From positions 248,001 to 312,000 of the forward strand of contig NZ_LGUI01000004.1 of assembly GCF_002891295.1 (NCBI RefSeq): DNA of 64,000 nt, given 5' to 3'. The notes under the pieces are model-generated. The model ran no database searches, had not been told where the DNA came from, and saw nothing but the letters and a program-made list of their open reading frames with translations. This DNA comes from Streptomyces eurocidicus (GTDB lineage Bacteria; Actinomycetota; Actinomycetes; Streptomycetales; Streptomycetaceae). The stretch's first letter is position 1. Every line of letters starts with the position of its first letter. Shown piece by piece: positions 18,502-29,200 of this stretch. Made by a program: the position numbers and the translations under genes.

Positions 18502-19741
18502 GCGGCTCGCGGTCGTCTACGACAACGGTGCGGTCAGCCCCGTGGAGATCGCCCACGCGGCGACCGGGCTGTGCGACATCGTGCTGGTCGTGGACCCGGA
18601 CTCGCCGGCCGTGGCCGCCTCGCTGCCCGTACTGGAGCGCGCCGGCACCCTGGTGCGGCACCCCGCCGGCACCCCCCTGGACACCACGGCGGGGCGGCTG
18701 AAGGAACTCGGCACCGCCGGCATCACCACCTTCACCGACGCCCGCCTCGACCTCACCGCCCACCTCGCACAGGCCCTGGGCCTGCGGTTCCACACCCCCG
18801 AGGTGGCCGTGGCCCTGGGCGACAAGCTGCGCCAGCGCACCCGGCTCGCCGCGGCCGGGGCGCCGGTGGTGCGGTTCGCCGAACTGTCCGGCACCGAGGA
18901 CACCGGGGCGGCACTGGCGGCCGTCGGCCTGCCCGCCGTCCTCAAGCCCCGGCGGGGCGCGGGCAGCCGGGGGACCTTCCCCGTCGGTACCGCCGGGGAG
19001 TTCCACCGCGTGGCCGCCGGCCTCCTGGCGGCCGGTGAGGGCCCGCTCATCGCCGAGGAACGCCTCCTCGGCGACCCGGCCGTCGCCGGGTCCCGCTGGG
19101 GCGACTACGTCTCCGTCGAGTCGGTCGTCGACGGGACGGACGTCACCCACGTCGGCATCACCGGCAAGCTTCCGCTCGTCGAACCGTTCCGCGAGAGCGG
19201 GGTGTTCTTCCCCAGCACCCTCGACGAGCAGGTCGCCGCCCGCGTCCTGGCACGGACCGACGAGGCGCTGAGCGCGCTCGGCGTGACCTCCGGCATCACC
19301 CACACCGAGTTCAAGCTCACCCCGGACGGGCCACGGCTCATCGAGGTCAACGGCCGCCTCGGCGGCTTCGTCAACGACCTCGTCGGCCGGGCCACCGGAG
19401 TGAGCATGCTCCGCCTCGCCCTGGAGAACGCCCTGGCCACGGACGCCCCCGTACCGCGGCGGCTCGACACGGCGGCGACCGGGCGCGTCACCTTCCAGCG
19501 GTTCGCCCCACCCCCCGTCACGGCGACCGCCGTCACCGCCGTCACCGGCCGCAAAGAGGCCCGCCGCATCCCCGGCGTCGCCCGCGTCGAGATCGTCCGG
19601 CGGCCCGGCGACCCCGTGGACTGGCGGCAGGGCACCCAGGCGTTCACCGCCATCGTCTACGGGGAGGCACCCGGCCACCGGGCCCTCGACGAGACCCTCG
19701 CGGCGCTCGACGACACCCTCCGCATCGACTACGACGCCTGA
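18494..19741 (+). CDS. ATP-grasp amide/thioester ligase
   Basis: A 415-residue ATP-grasp enzyme. ATP-binding features include LPAVLKPRRGAGSRG near residue 150, the hinge LIAEERLLG, and the metal-ligand segment FKLTPDGPRLIEVNGRLGG near residue 280. The family forms acyl-phosphates and couples them to amines or carrier thiols. Relatives include L-amino acid ligases and BtrJ, which loads glutamate onto the butirosin carrier protein. Its eight-base overlap with the free carrier gene suggests carrier loading. An alternative is formation of an amide on the finished peptide. Confidence 0.85.
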   Translation: MPERLAVVYDNGAVSPVEIAHAATGLCDIVLVVDPDSPAVAASLPVLERAGTLVRHPAGTPLDTTAGRLKELGTAGITTFTDARLDLTAHLAQALGLRFHTPEVAVALGDKLRQRTRLAAAGAPVVRFAELSGTEDTGAALAAVGLPAVLKPRRGAGSRGTFPVGTAGEFHRVAAGLLAAGEGPLIAEERLLGDPAVAGSRWGDYVSVESVVDGTDVTHVGITGKLPLVEPFRESGVFFPSTLDEQVAARVLARTDEALSALGVTSGITHTEFKLTPDGPRLIEVNGRLGGFVNDLVGRATGVSMLRLALENALATDAPVPRRLDTAATGRVTFQRFAPPPVTATAVTAVTGRKEARRIPGVARVEIVRRPGDPVDWRQGTQAFTAIVYGEAPGHRALDETLAALDDTLRIDYDA

Positions 19742-19786
19742 CCGCACCGCGGGCGTCGGCCGGCGGTCAGCACGGTGTCCACAAAG

Positions 19787-19828
19787 CGGGGACGGCGGCT
19801 CCACACCCGTGTGGACGCGCCGTCCCCG
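19787..19828. promoter_or_regulatory. Nested inverted repeat before the first multidomain NRPS
   Basis: An outer 11-bp stem (CGGGGACGGCG / CGCCGTCCCCG) encloses a second palindrome TCCACAC-CC-GTGTGGA (19800-19815). An extra TGTCCACA half-site lies at about 19776. The 185-bp gap is the only sizeable one inside the NRPS run, so this could be an internal terminator, an operator for a second promoter, or both. Confidence 0.4.
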
Positions 19829-19926
19829 GCCAGTCACTAGCGTCTGGATCCAGGGTCGTCCTGCCACGACCGGATCGCAGGACCGGTTCGCGGGACCGGC
19901 GGAACAAGGTTCGAAGGGATCGAGGA

Positions 19927-22900
19927 ATGAGCATGACGGGACCGGGCGAGACCTCCACCGGGACGGCCAGTCTTTCCGACATCAAACGCGCCCTCCTGGA
20001 CGCCAAGCTCGCCAGGCAGCGGGCCGAGGCCGCGGAGCGCAACCGCATCGCCCCCGTGCCCCGCACCGACCGGCTCCAGGTCTCCGACCAGCAGCGCCAC
20101 CTGTGGACGCTGCACCAGCTGGCGCCCGAACAGCCCGTCTACAACGTGCCCTTCGTCCTGCGCCTGCGCGGCGCCCTGGACACCGGCGCCCTGGCCGGGG
20201 CGCTGCGCGGCCTCGTCGCCCGCCACGAGGCGCTCCGCACCCGCTTCGGCTCCGAGCACGGCGTGCCCTACCAGAGCGTCGACGCCGCGCCCGCCGCCTG
20301 GCCGCTGCCGGTGACCGACCTCTCCGGGCCGGCCGGAGCCGACCGCGACGACCGCGTCCGGACCCTCGTGGAATCCCACGCCCGCGCCCCGTTCGACCTC
20401 GAGAACGGCCCGGTCTTCCGCACCCACCTGCTCCGCCTGGCGGCCGACGAGCACATCCTCGTGCTCTGCCTGCACCACATCGTCACCGACGGCTGGTCGG
20501 TGGGCATCGTCACCCAGGAACTGGCGGCCCTTTACGGGGCGGAGGACGGCGACCTGCCCGACCTCGCCGTGCAGCCCGCCGACCACGCCGCCTGGCAGCG
20601 CCGCCGGCTCTCCGGCGACGGCCTGCGCACCCAGATCGACTACTGGCGCACCACCCTCGCCGGCGTCCCCGCCATCGACTTCCCCACGGACCGCCCCCGG
20701 CCCTCCCAGCCCACCTGGAAGGGCGCCGAACTCGAACTGGACCTGCCCGCCGGACTCGGCGCGGCCCTGCGCGCGTGGACGCGCGACGAACGCGTCTCGC
20801 TGCTCGCCGTCCTCCAGGCCGGCTTCCTGACCGTGCTCTCCCGCTACACCGGCGAGCACGACCTGGCGCTGGGCTCGGTCTTCTCCGGCCGCACCCGCTC
20901 CGAGGTGGAGCCCCTCGTCGGCTTCTTCGCCAACACCCTGGTGCTGCGGACGAGCACGGCCGGCGACCCGACCTTCCGCGAACTGGTCACCCGCTGCCAG
21001 CGGACCGTCCTGGGCGCGATGGAACACCAGGACGTCCCCTTCGGCACCCTCGTCGAGGAACTCCGCCCCGAGCGCACCCCCGGCCGCAACCCGCTCTTCC
21101 AGATCAGCTTCACCCTCCTCACCGGCGCCATGGTCGGCGAATTCGGCCTCGGCGAGCTGGCCGTCGAGCCCGTACCCGTGGAGAACGGCACCGCACGCTT
21201 CGACCTCGCCTTCCAGGTCGACGAGGCCACCGACGGACGACTGCGCGTATGGCTCGAATACTCGACTGAGCTGTTCGAGCGGGGCCGGATGGAGCGGTTG
21301 GTCGGGCATTTCCGTTCGGTGCTGGAGCAGGCCGTGACGGACCCGGACGCGCGGATCGGCTCCCTGGAGCTGCTGACCGCGGACGAGCGGGAGCAGCTGG
21401 TGTCGGGCTGGAACCCGCCCCCCGTGGCGCGCGCGGAGGACGGGCTGCTGCTCCACGAGGTGGTGGAGCGGTGGGCGGCGGCGGACGGTTCGGCGCCGGC
21501 GGCGCGCTTCGAGGGCACGGAGCTGTCCTACGGGGAGCTGGACGCGACCGCGACCCGGCTGGCCCATGTGCTGCGCGCGGACTTCGGCGTGGGCCCGGAC
21601 GCGGTGGTGGGTGTGCTGCTGGACCGGGGCCTTGACCTGCCGGTGGCACAGCTGGGTGTGCTCAAGGCGGGCGGCGCCTGGCTGCCGCTGGATCCCCAGC
21701 ACCCCACCGAACGCCTGGCGTCCTACCTCTCCGACGCCCGGGCCGCCGCCGTGGTGACCACCCGCGCGCTGGCGGCGGCACTGCCCGCTGATGTACCACG
21801 GCTGGTCCTGGACGACCCCGCGCCGCGCGAGCGGCTCGCCCGCACCCCCGAGACGCCGCTCACCGGTAACACCGACCCCGACCACCTCGCGTACATCATC
21901 TATACGTCGGGGTCGACGGGTGCGCCGAAGGGGGTGATGGTGTCGCACGGGGCGGCGGTGAACTTTGTGCTGAACGCGCGGGAGCTGTTCGGTATCCGGC
22001 CCGGTGACCGGTTGTTGCAGTTCGCGAATCCGGCGTTCGATGTGTCGGTCTTCGATTTCTACGGTGCGTTGGGTTCGGGTGCGGCGGTCGTCGGTGCGTC
22101 GCGTGAGACGTTGTTGGATCCGGATGCGTTGCAGGAGTTGCTGGTCCGGGAGCGGGTGTCGGTGGCGGATGTGCCGCCGGCGGTGTTGAGGTTGCTGGAT
22201 CCGGGGTCGTTGCCGGATCTGCGGGCGTTGTTCGTGGGGTTGGAGGCGTTCCCCGCGGAGTTGGTGAATCGTTGGTCGAGTGAGAAGCGTGAGTTCCACA
22301 ATGGTTACGGTCCGACCGAGGCGACCGTGGCGTGTGTGGATTATCTGTGTCCGCCCGGTGGGTTGTCGGCGTCGCCGCCGATCGGTCGTGCGATGGCCAA
22401 TCACCGTGCGTACGTCCTGAACGCGGAGACTTTTGAGCCGGTGCCTGTGGGTGTTCCGGGTGAGTTGTTCGTGGCGGGTGCGGGGCTGGCGCGGGGTTAT
22501 CTGAATCGTCCGGATCTGACGGCGGAGCGTTTTGTTCCGGATCCGTTCTCGGGTTCGGGTGAGCGGATGTATCGCACGGGTGATGTCGTGCGGTGGCGTG
22601 AGGACGGCAATCTCGAGTTCCTGGGTCGTGCGGACCGGCAGATCAAGATCCGTGGGCTGCGCATCGAACCCGGCGAGATCGAACACGCGCTGACCACCAG
22701 CCCCGGCGTCGCCCAGGCCGTCGTCACCGTCGACCGCCCCGGCACCCCCGAGGCGCGCCTCATCGCCTACGCCGTCGCCGAGGCCGGCCGGTCGCTGGAC
22801 GCCGACGCCCTGCGCACCGGGCTCATGGACCGGCTGCCCCAGCACATGGTCCCCGCCCGGCTGATGACCCTCGACGCCCTGCCGCTCACCCCCAACGGCA

Positions 22901-23283
22901 AGGTTGACCACGCCAGGCTCCCCGCACCCCAGGAGGGATCGGCCCGCGTCCACGTGGCACCGCGCGACGCGACCGAGCGGGACCTCGCCGGGATCTGGCA
23001 CGGGCTGCTCGACGTGCCCCTGGAATCCATCGGTGCCCACGACGGCTTCTTCGACCTGGGCGGCAACTCCCTCCAGGCCACCCGCCTCATCTCCCGCATC
23101 CGCGACACCTTCCACATCACCCTCGAACCGCGCCTCCTCTTCGCCCACCCCGTCCTGAAGGACCTCGCCGCCCGCATCGGCGAGGAGCTCACGGCGGCCG
23201 CCGCGGAGGAGACGGACCTCGAAGCGGAGATCGCCGGGCTGTCCGAGGAGGAGCTGGACCGACTGCTGAGTGAGGAAGCCTGA
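19927..23283 (+). CDS. NRPS module C-A-PCP
   Basis: A 1,118-residue module. A basic N-terminal helix (DIKRALLDAKLARQRAEA, about residues 18-36) looks like an acceptor docking element. The C domain (~45-470) has the active motif LHHIVTDGWS near residue 183. The A-domain (~490-985, core A3 YTSGSTGAPKG near 656) gives the pocket reading D-V-F-D-F-G-G-V-A, which matches no code I know; the acid at the fourth position is typical of pockets for basic side chains. The PCP has LGGNSLQA near 1045. An acidic tail (GLSEEELDRLLSEE) ends the protein, and the stop overlaps the next NRPS start. Predicted to add a diamino-type residue, possibly the LysW-derived one. Confidence 0.93.
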   Translation: MSMTGPGETSTGTASLSDIKRALLDAKLARQRAEAAERNRIAPVPRTDRLQVSDQQRHLWTLHQLAPEQPVYNVPFVLRLRGALDTGALAGALRGLVARHEALRTRFGSEHGVPYQSVDAAPAAWPLPVTDLSGPAGADRDDRVRTLVESHARAPFDLENGPVFRTHLLRLAADEHILVLCLHHIVTDGWSVGIVTQELAALYGAEDGDLPDLAVQPADHAAWQRRRLSGDGLRTQIDYWRTTLAGVPAIDFPTDRPRPSQPTWKGAELELDLPAGLGAALRAWTRDERVSLLAVLQAGFLTVLSRYTGEHDLALGSVFSGRTRSEVEPLVGFFANTLVLRTSTAGDPTFRELVTRCQRTVLGAMEHQDVPFGTLVEELRPERTPGRNPLFQISFTLLTGAMVGEFGLGELAVEPVPVENGTARFDLAFQVDEATDGRLRVWLEYSTELFERGRMERLVGHFRSVLEQAVTDPDARIGSLELLTADEREQLVSGWNPPPVARAEDGLLLHEVVERWAAADGSAPAARFEGTELSYGELDATATRLAHVLRADFGVGPDAVVGVLLDRGLDLPVAQLGVLKAGGAWLPLDPQHPTERLASYLSDARAAAVVTTRALAAALPADVPRLVLDDPAPRERLARTPETPLTGNTDPDHLAYIIYTSGSTGAPKGVMVSHGAAVNFVLNARELFGIRPGDRLLQFANPAFDVSVFDFYGALGSGAAVVGASRETLLDPDALQELLVRERVSVADVPPAVLRLLDPGSLPDLRALFVGLEAFPAELVNRWSSEKREFHNGYGPTEATVACVDYLCPPGGLSASPPIGRAMANHRAYVLNAETFEPVPVGVPGELFVAGAGLARGYLNRPDLTAERFVPDPFSGSGERMYRTGDVVRWREDGNLEFLGRADRQIKIRGLRIEPGEIEHALTTSPGVAQAVVTVDRPGTPEARLIAYAVAEAGRSLDADALRTGLMDRLPQHMVPARLMTLDALPLTPNGKVDHARLPAPQEGSARVHVAPRDATERDLAGIWHGLLDVPLESIGAHDGFFDLGGNSLQATRLISRIRDTFHITLEPRLLFAHPVLKDLAARIGEELTAAAAEETDLEAEIAGLSEEELDRLLSEEA
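21424..22689 (+). repeat. Near-identical A-domain duplication, copy 1
   Basis: About 1.26 kb of the A-domain of the first multidomain NRPS recurs at 24765-26030 at a constant offset of 3,341 bases without indels. By eye I count only about eight to ten base differences and one residue change (SRETLLDP versus SREVLLDP). Sequence before and after is much more divergent. Within the block, bases ~21885-22640 use TTG, GGT and GTT codons unlike the flanking C-ending codons. Confidence 0.9.
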
Positions 23284-26200
23284 TGACCGACGCGACGCCC
23301 CGGCAGACGACGATCGAGGAGAAGCGGCGCGCGCTGCTGGCCCTGCGGCTGCGGCAGAAGCGCGCGGCGGAGGCCGGCGCCGGCCGGATCCGTCCCGTCC
23401 CCCGCGACGGGCGGCCGCTCGTGCCCTCGTACCAGCAGGAGGGCCTGTGGTTCCTGGACCGGCTGGAGCCCGGCTCGCCCGTCTACAACGTCCCGTTCGC
23501 CCTCCGGCTGAGCGGCCCCCTGGACGCAGGTGCCCTGCGTGAGGCGTTCCGGCTGCTGGTCGGACGGCACGAGGCACTCCGCACCCGCTTCCCCGGCGAC
23601 GACGGGGAGCCGCGCCTGGTCGTCGACGAAGCGCCGGCCTCCTGGCCGCTGCCGGTCACTGACCTGTCCGGCCTGCCGGAACCGGCGCGCCGGGAGCGCG
23701 TACGTCACCTGGCACAGGAGGAAGCGGTACGGGCCTTCGACCTGGCCGCGGGGCCTCTGCTGCGTACGGGCCTGCTGCGGCTGGCCGACACCGACCACGT
23801 CCTGCTGATGAGCCTGCACCACATCATCACCGACGGCTGGTCGACGGGGACGATCGTCCAGGATCTGGCCGCGCTCTACGGCGGGGGAGAGCTGCCCGCC
23901 CTCGAACTCCAGACGACCGACTTCGTGGCCTGGCAGCGTGACCGGCTCACCGGGGACGCCCTGGAGGGCCAGCTGTCGTACTGGCGGCGTACGCTGGCGG
24001 ACCTGCCGGTCGTCGACTTCCCCGCCGACCGGCCCCGCCCCCTGGACCCGACCTCCGCGGGCGCCACCCTGGAAGCGAGCCTGCCCGGCGAACTGGGGGA
24101 GGGGCTTCGGGCTCTGGCACGTACCGAGCGGGTGTCGTTGCTGGCGGTGCTTCAGGCGGGTCTGCTGACGGTGTTGTCGCGGTATACGGGTCAGGACGAT
24201 CTGGCGATCGGTTCGGTGTTCTCGGGGCGTACGCGTTCCGAGGTGGAGCCTCTGGTGGGGTTGTTCGCTAACACGTTGGTGCTGCGGACGAGTACGGGCG
24301 GGGATCCGACGTTCCGTGAGCTGGTGGGTCGTTGCGGGGAGACGGTCCTCGGTGCCCTGGACCATCAGGACGTGCCGTTCACGATGGTCGTCGACGCGCT
24401 CAAGCCCGAGCGCGTCCCCGGCCGTAACCCCCTCTTCCAGATCAGCCTCACCCTCCAGGCGGCCGGTACCAGCGGCCGCGGCTTCGGCCTGCCCGGCGTG
24501 GAGGCCGAACCCCTCGACTCCCATGAGATCAGCTCCCGTTTCGACCTCGGCGTCACCGTGATCGAGGCCCCCGACGCCCACCTGGACGTCGTCGCCGAGT
24601 ACTCGACTGAGCTGTTCGAGCGGGGTCGGATGGAGCGGTTGGTCGGGCATTTCCGTTCGGTGCTGGGGCAGGCCGTGGCGGATCCCGACGCCCGGGTGGG
24701 TTCGCTGGGCTTGTTGAGCGCGGGTGAGCGTGAGCAGTTGACCGAGGGCTGGAATCCGTCTCCTGTGGCGCGTGCGGAGGACGGGCTGCTGCTTCATGAG
24801 GTGGTGGAGCGGTGGGCGGCGGCGGACGGTTCGGCGCCGGCGGCGCGCTTCGAGGGCACGGAGCTGTCCTACGGGGAGCTGGACGCGACCGCGACCCGGC
24901 TGGCCCATGTGCTGCGCGCGGACTTCGGCGTGGGCCCGGACGCGGTGGTGGGTGTGCTGCTGGACCGGGGCCTTGACCTGCCGGTGGCACAGCTGGGTGT
25001 GCTCAAGGCGGGCGGCGCCTGGCTGCCGCTGGATCCCCAGCACCCCACCGAACGCCTGGCGTCCTACCTCTCCGACGCCCGGGCCGCCGCCGTGGTGACC
25101 ACCCGCGCGCTGGCGGCGGCACTGCCCGCTGATGTACCACGGCTGGTCCTGGACGACCCCGCGCCGCGCGAGCGGCTCGCCCGCACCCCCGAGACGCCGC
25201 TCACCGGTAACACCGACCCCGACCACCTCGCGTACATCATCTATACGTCGGGGTCGACGGGTGCGCCGAAGGGGGTGATGGTGTCGCACGGGGCGGCGGT
25301 GAACTTTGTGCTGAACGCGCGGGAGCTGTTCGGTATCCGGCCCGGTGACCGGTTGTTGCAGTTCGCGAATCCGGCGTTCGATGTGTCGGTCTTCGATTTC
25401 TACGGTGCGTTGGGTTCGGGTGCGGCGGTGGTGGGTGCGTCGCGTGAGGTGTTGTTGGATCCGGATGCGTTGCAGGAGTTGCTGGTTCGGGAGCGGGTGT
25501 CGGTGGCGGATGTGCCGCCGGCGGTGTTGAGGTTGCTGGATCCGGGGTCGTTGCCGGATCTGCGGGCGTTGTTCGTGGGGTTGGAGGCGTTCCCCGCGGA
25601 GTTGGTGAATCGTTGGTCGAGTGAGAAGCGTGAGTTCCACAATGGTTACGGTCCGACCGAGGCGACCGTGGCGTGTGTGGATTATCTGTGTCCGCCCGGT
25701 GGGTTGTCGGCGTCGCCGCCGATCGGTCGTGCGATGGCCAATCACCGTGCGTACGTCCTGAACGCGGAGACTTTTGAGCCGGTGCCTGTGGGTGTTCCGG
25801 GTGAGTTGTTCGTGGCGGGTGCGGGGCTGGCGCGGGGTTATCTGAATCGTCCGGATCTGACGGCGGAGCGTTTTGTTCCGGATCCGTTCTCGGGTTCGGG
25901 TGAGCGGATGTATCGCACGGGTGATGTCGTGCGGTGGCGTGAGGACGGCAATCTCGAGTTCCTGGGTCGTGCGGACCGGCAGATCAAGATCCGTGGGCTG
26001 CGTATCGAACCCGGCGAGATCGAACACGCCCTCGCCGGCTGCGAAGGAGTCCGGCAGGGCACGGTCGTCGTCCACGACTCCGGAACCCCCGCCGCGCGCC
26101 TCATCGGCTACGTCGTCCCCACCGCCGCCGGCGCCCCCGACCCCGACGGCATCCGCGCGGCGCTGACGGACCGGCTGCCGCTGCACATGATCCCGTCCCA

Positions 26201-29200
26201 GGTGATCGTGATCGACGCCCTGCCCCTGACCCCCAGCGGCAAGCTCGACCAGGCCCGGCTCCCCGCCCCGCGCACCGCCGCGGAGGCACGGAACGAGCCG
26301 CCGCGCACCGCCACCGAACGCGCCCTCGCCGGCATCTGGCACACCCTGCTCGACGTGCCCCTGGAATCCATCGGCGCGCTCGACGGCTTCTTCGACCTGG
26401 GCGGCAACTCCCTCCACGCCACCCGCCTCACCTCCCGGATCCGTGACACCTTCCATGTGTCCCTCGCTCCCCGCGTCCTGTTCACGCACTCCGTCCTGCG
26501 GGACCTCGCCGCCCGTGTCGACCAGGCGCACACCGCCGCACCGGCCGGCCAGGACGGCACGGCCGGCGCGACCGACCACATCCGCCCCGTCCCCCGCGAC
26601 GGGCGGCCTCTGGTCCCCTCGCACCAGCAGGAGGGCCTGTGGTTCCTGCACCAGCTCGACCCCGAATCCCCGGTCTACAACATGCCGTTCGCCCTCCGGC
26701 TGCGTGGCCCCCTGGACGCCGACGCCCTGAGTGAGGCGTTCCGGCGGCTCGTCGGGCGGCACGAGGCGCTGCGCACCCGCTTCTCCGGCGAGGGCGAGGA
26801 GCCGCTCCTGGTCGTCGACGAGGCCCCCGCCGCCTGGCCGCTGCTGGTGACCGACCTGTCCGGTCTGCCGGAGCCGGCCCGGGAGGAGCGCGTACGACAG
26901 CTCGTGGACGCGGAGGCGGAACGGCCCTTCGACCTCGCCGCGGGGCCTCTGCTGCGTACGGGCCTGCTGCGGCTGGCCGACACCGACCACGTCCTGCTGA
27001 TGAGCCTGCACCACGTCGTCACCGACGGCTGGTCGACCGGGATCATCGGCCAGGAACTCTCCGCGCTCCACGCCGGTGCCGACCTGCCCCCGCTCGCCGT
27101 GCAGGTCGCCGACTTCGCGGCCTGGCAGCGCGAGCGGCTGACCGGGGACGTCCTGGAGGGCCAGCTGTCCTACTGGCGGCGCACCCTGGCGGACCTGCCG
27201 GTCGTCGACTTCCCCGCCGACCGCCCCCGCCCCGCCTCACCCCGGCAGACCGGAGCCGTCGTCGACCACCGGCTCCCCGCCTCCCTGGGGGAGGGGCTGC
27301 GCGCTCTCGCCCGTACCGAGCGGGTGTCGTTGCTGGCGGTGCTCCAGGCGGGTCTGCTGACGGTGTTGTCGCGGTACACGGGTCAGGATGACCTGGCGAT
27401 CGGTTCGGTGTTCTCGGGGCGCACGCGCTCCGAGGTCGAGCCTCTGGTCGGGCTGTTCGCGAACACACTGGTGCTGCGGACGAGTACGGCCGGGGATCCG
27501 ACGTTCCGTGAGCTGGTGGGTCGTTGCGGGGAGACGGTCCTCGGCGCGCTGGATCACCAGGACGTGCCGTTCACGATGGTCGTCGACGCGCTCAAGCCCG
27601 AACGTGTCCCCGGGCGCAACCCCCTCTTCCAGATCAGCCTCACCCTCCAGGCCGCCGACGCCTCCGACGTGCCCTTCCGGCTCGGCTCCACGGTCGGCGA
27701 GTACGTCGGGACCACCGGCACCCGGGCCCGCTTCGACCTGGCCGTCAGCGCGAGCGAGTCGGCGGACGGCGGCATCGCCCTGCAACTGGAGTACGCCACC
27801 GAGCTGTACGACCACGACCGCGTGGAGCGGCTCGTCGACCACTTCCGCACGGTGCTGGAGCAGGCCGTACGGACCCCCGACGCGCCCATCGGCGGCCTCA
27901 CCCTCCTCACCGCGGACGAGCGGCGGCGGATGACGGCCTGGAGCACCGCCCAGGGCACCTACCCCGCCGACGTCTCCCTGTACGCGCTCTTCGCCGAGCA
28001 GGTACGGCTGCGGCCCGACGCCGTCGCCATCGTCGACGGCACGACCCGGCTCACCTACCGCGAACTCGACGACCGCGCCGGACGGCTGGCCGCCCGGCTG
28101 CGCGAGCGCGGGGTGCGCCGCGGCGACCTCGTGGGCCTGTGCGGCACGCGCTCGGCCGCCCTCGTCGCCGGCATCCTGGCGATCCTCCGGGCCGGCGGCG
28201 CGTATGTACCGCTCGACCCCGGGTACCCGGCTGAGCGACTGGGCTACATGATCAAGGACTCCGGCATCGGCGTGCTGCTCGCGGAGAGCGCGGCGGAGCT
28301 GCCGGACGGCCCGTACGAGCGCGTCCCCCTCGACGGCGGGCACCCCGCCGACGGCGACCCCGCGCCCGAGCCGGTCACCGTCGGCGGCGACGACCTCGCC
28401 TACCTCATCTACACCTCCGGTTCCACGGGCCGCCCCAAGGCCGTGATGGTCCCGCACGGGAACGTCACCCGGCTGCTGGCCTCGACCCACGAGTGGTTCG
28501 GCTTCGACGAGCGGGACGTGTGGTCGCTCTTCCACTCCTTCGCCTTCGACTTCTCCGTGTGGGAGCTGTGGGGCGCCCTCGCCCACGGCGGCCGGCTCGT
28601 CGTCGTGCCGTACTGGGAGAGCCGTTCGCCCGAGGCGTTCTACGAGCTGCTGGAGCGCGAGCGGGTGACCGTCCTGAACCAGACGCCCGCCGCCTTCCGG
28701 CAGCTGGTCGCCGTGGACGAGGAGCGCGGCGCGGACCTGGCGCTGCGCACGGTGGTCTTCGGCGGGGACGCGCTGGACGCGGACGCGGTGCTGCGCTGGT
28801 TCGACCGGCACGGCGAGGACACGCCCCGGCTGGTCAACATGTACGGCATCACCGAGACGACCGTGCACGTCACCTACCGCCCCCTGAGCCGGGAGCTCCT
28901 CGCCCGCTCGCCCGGCCCGATCGGGGTGCCGATCCCCGATATGTCGGTGTGGGTCGTCGACCGGGCCGGGCAGCTCGCGCCGGCCGGTGTGCCGGGCGAG
29001 ATGTGGGTGGGCGGACCGGGCGTGGCCTGGGGCTACCTGGGCCGCCCCGACCTGACCGCGGAGCGCTTCGTCCCCGACCCGTTCGGGGACGGCGCCGGCC
29101 GGCTCTACCGCTCCGGCGACCTGGCGCGGCGGCTGTCCGACGGCACCCTGGAGTACCTGGGCCGCCTCGACCAGCAGGTGAAGATCCGCGGCTTCCGTGT

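Noticed and set aside
22767..27071. Very long minus-strand open frames opposite the NRPS genes (over 1,000 codons).
   Set aside because: They arise from extreme GC and codon bias of the forward NRPS genes, have repetitive Arg/Gln/Val/Gly-rich translations and no domains.
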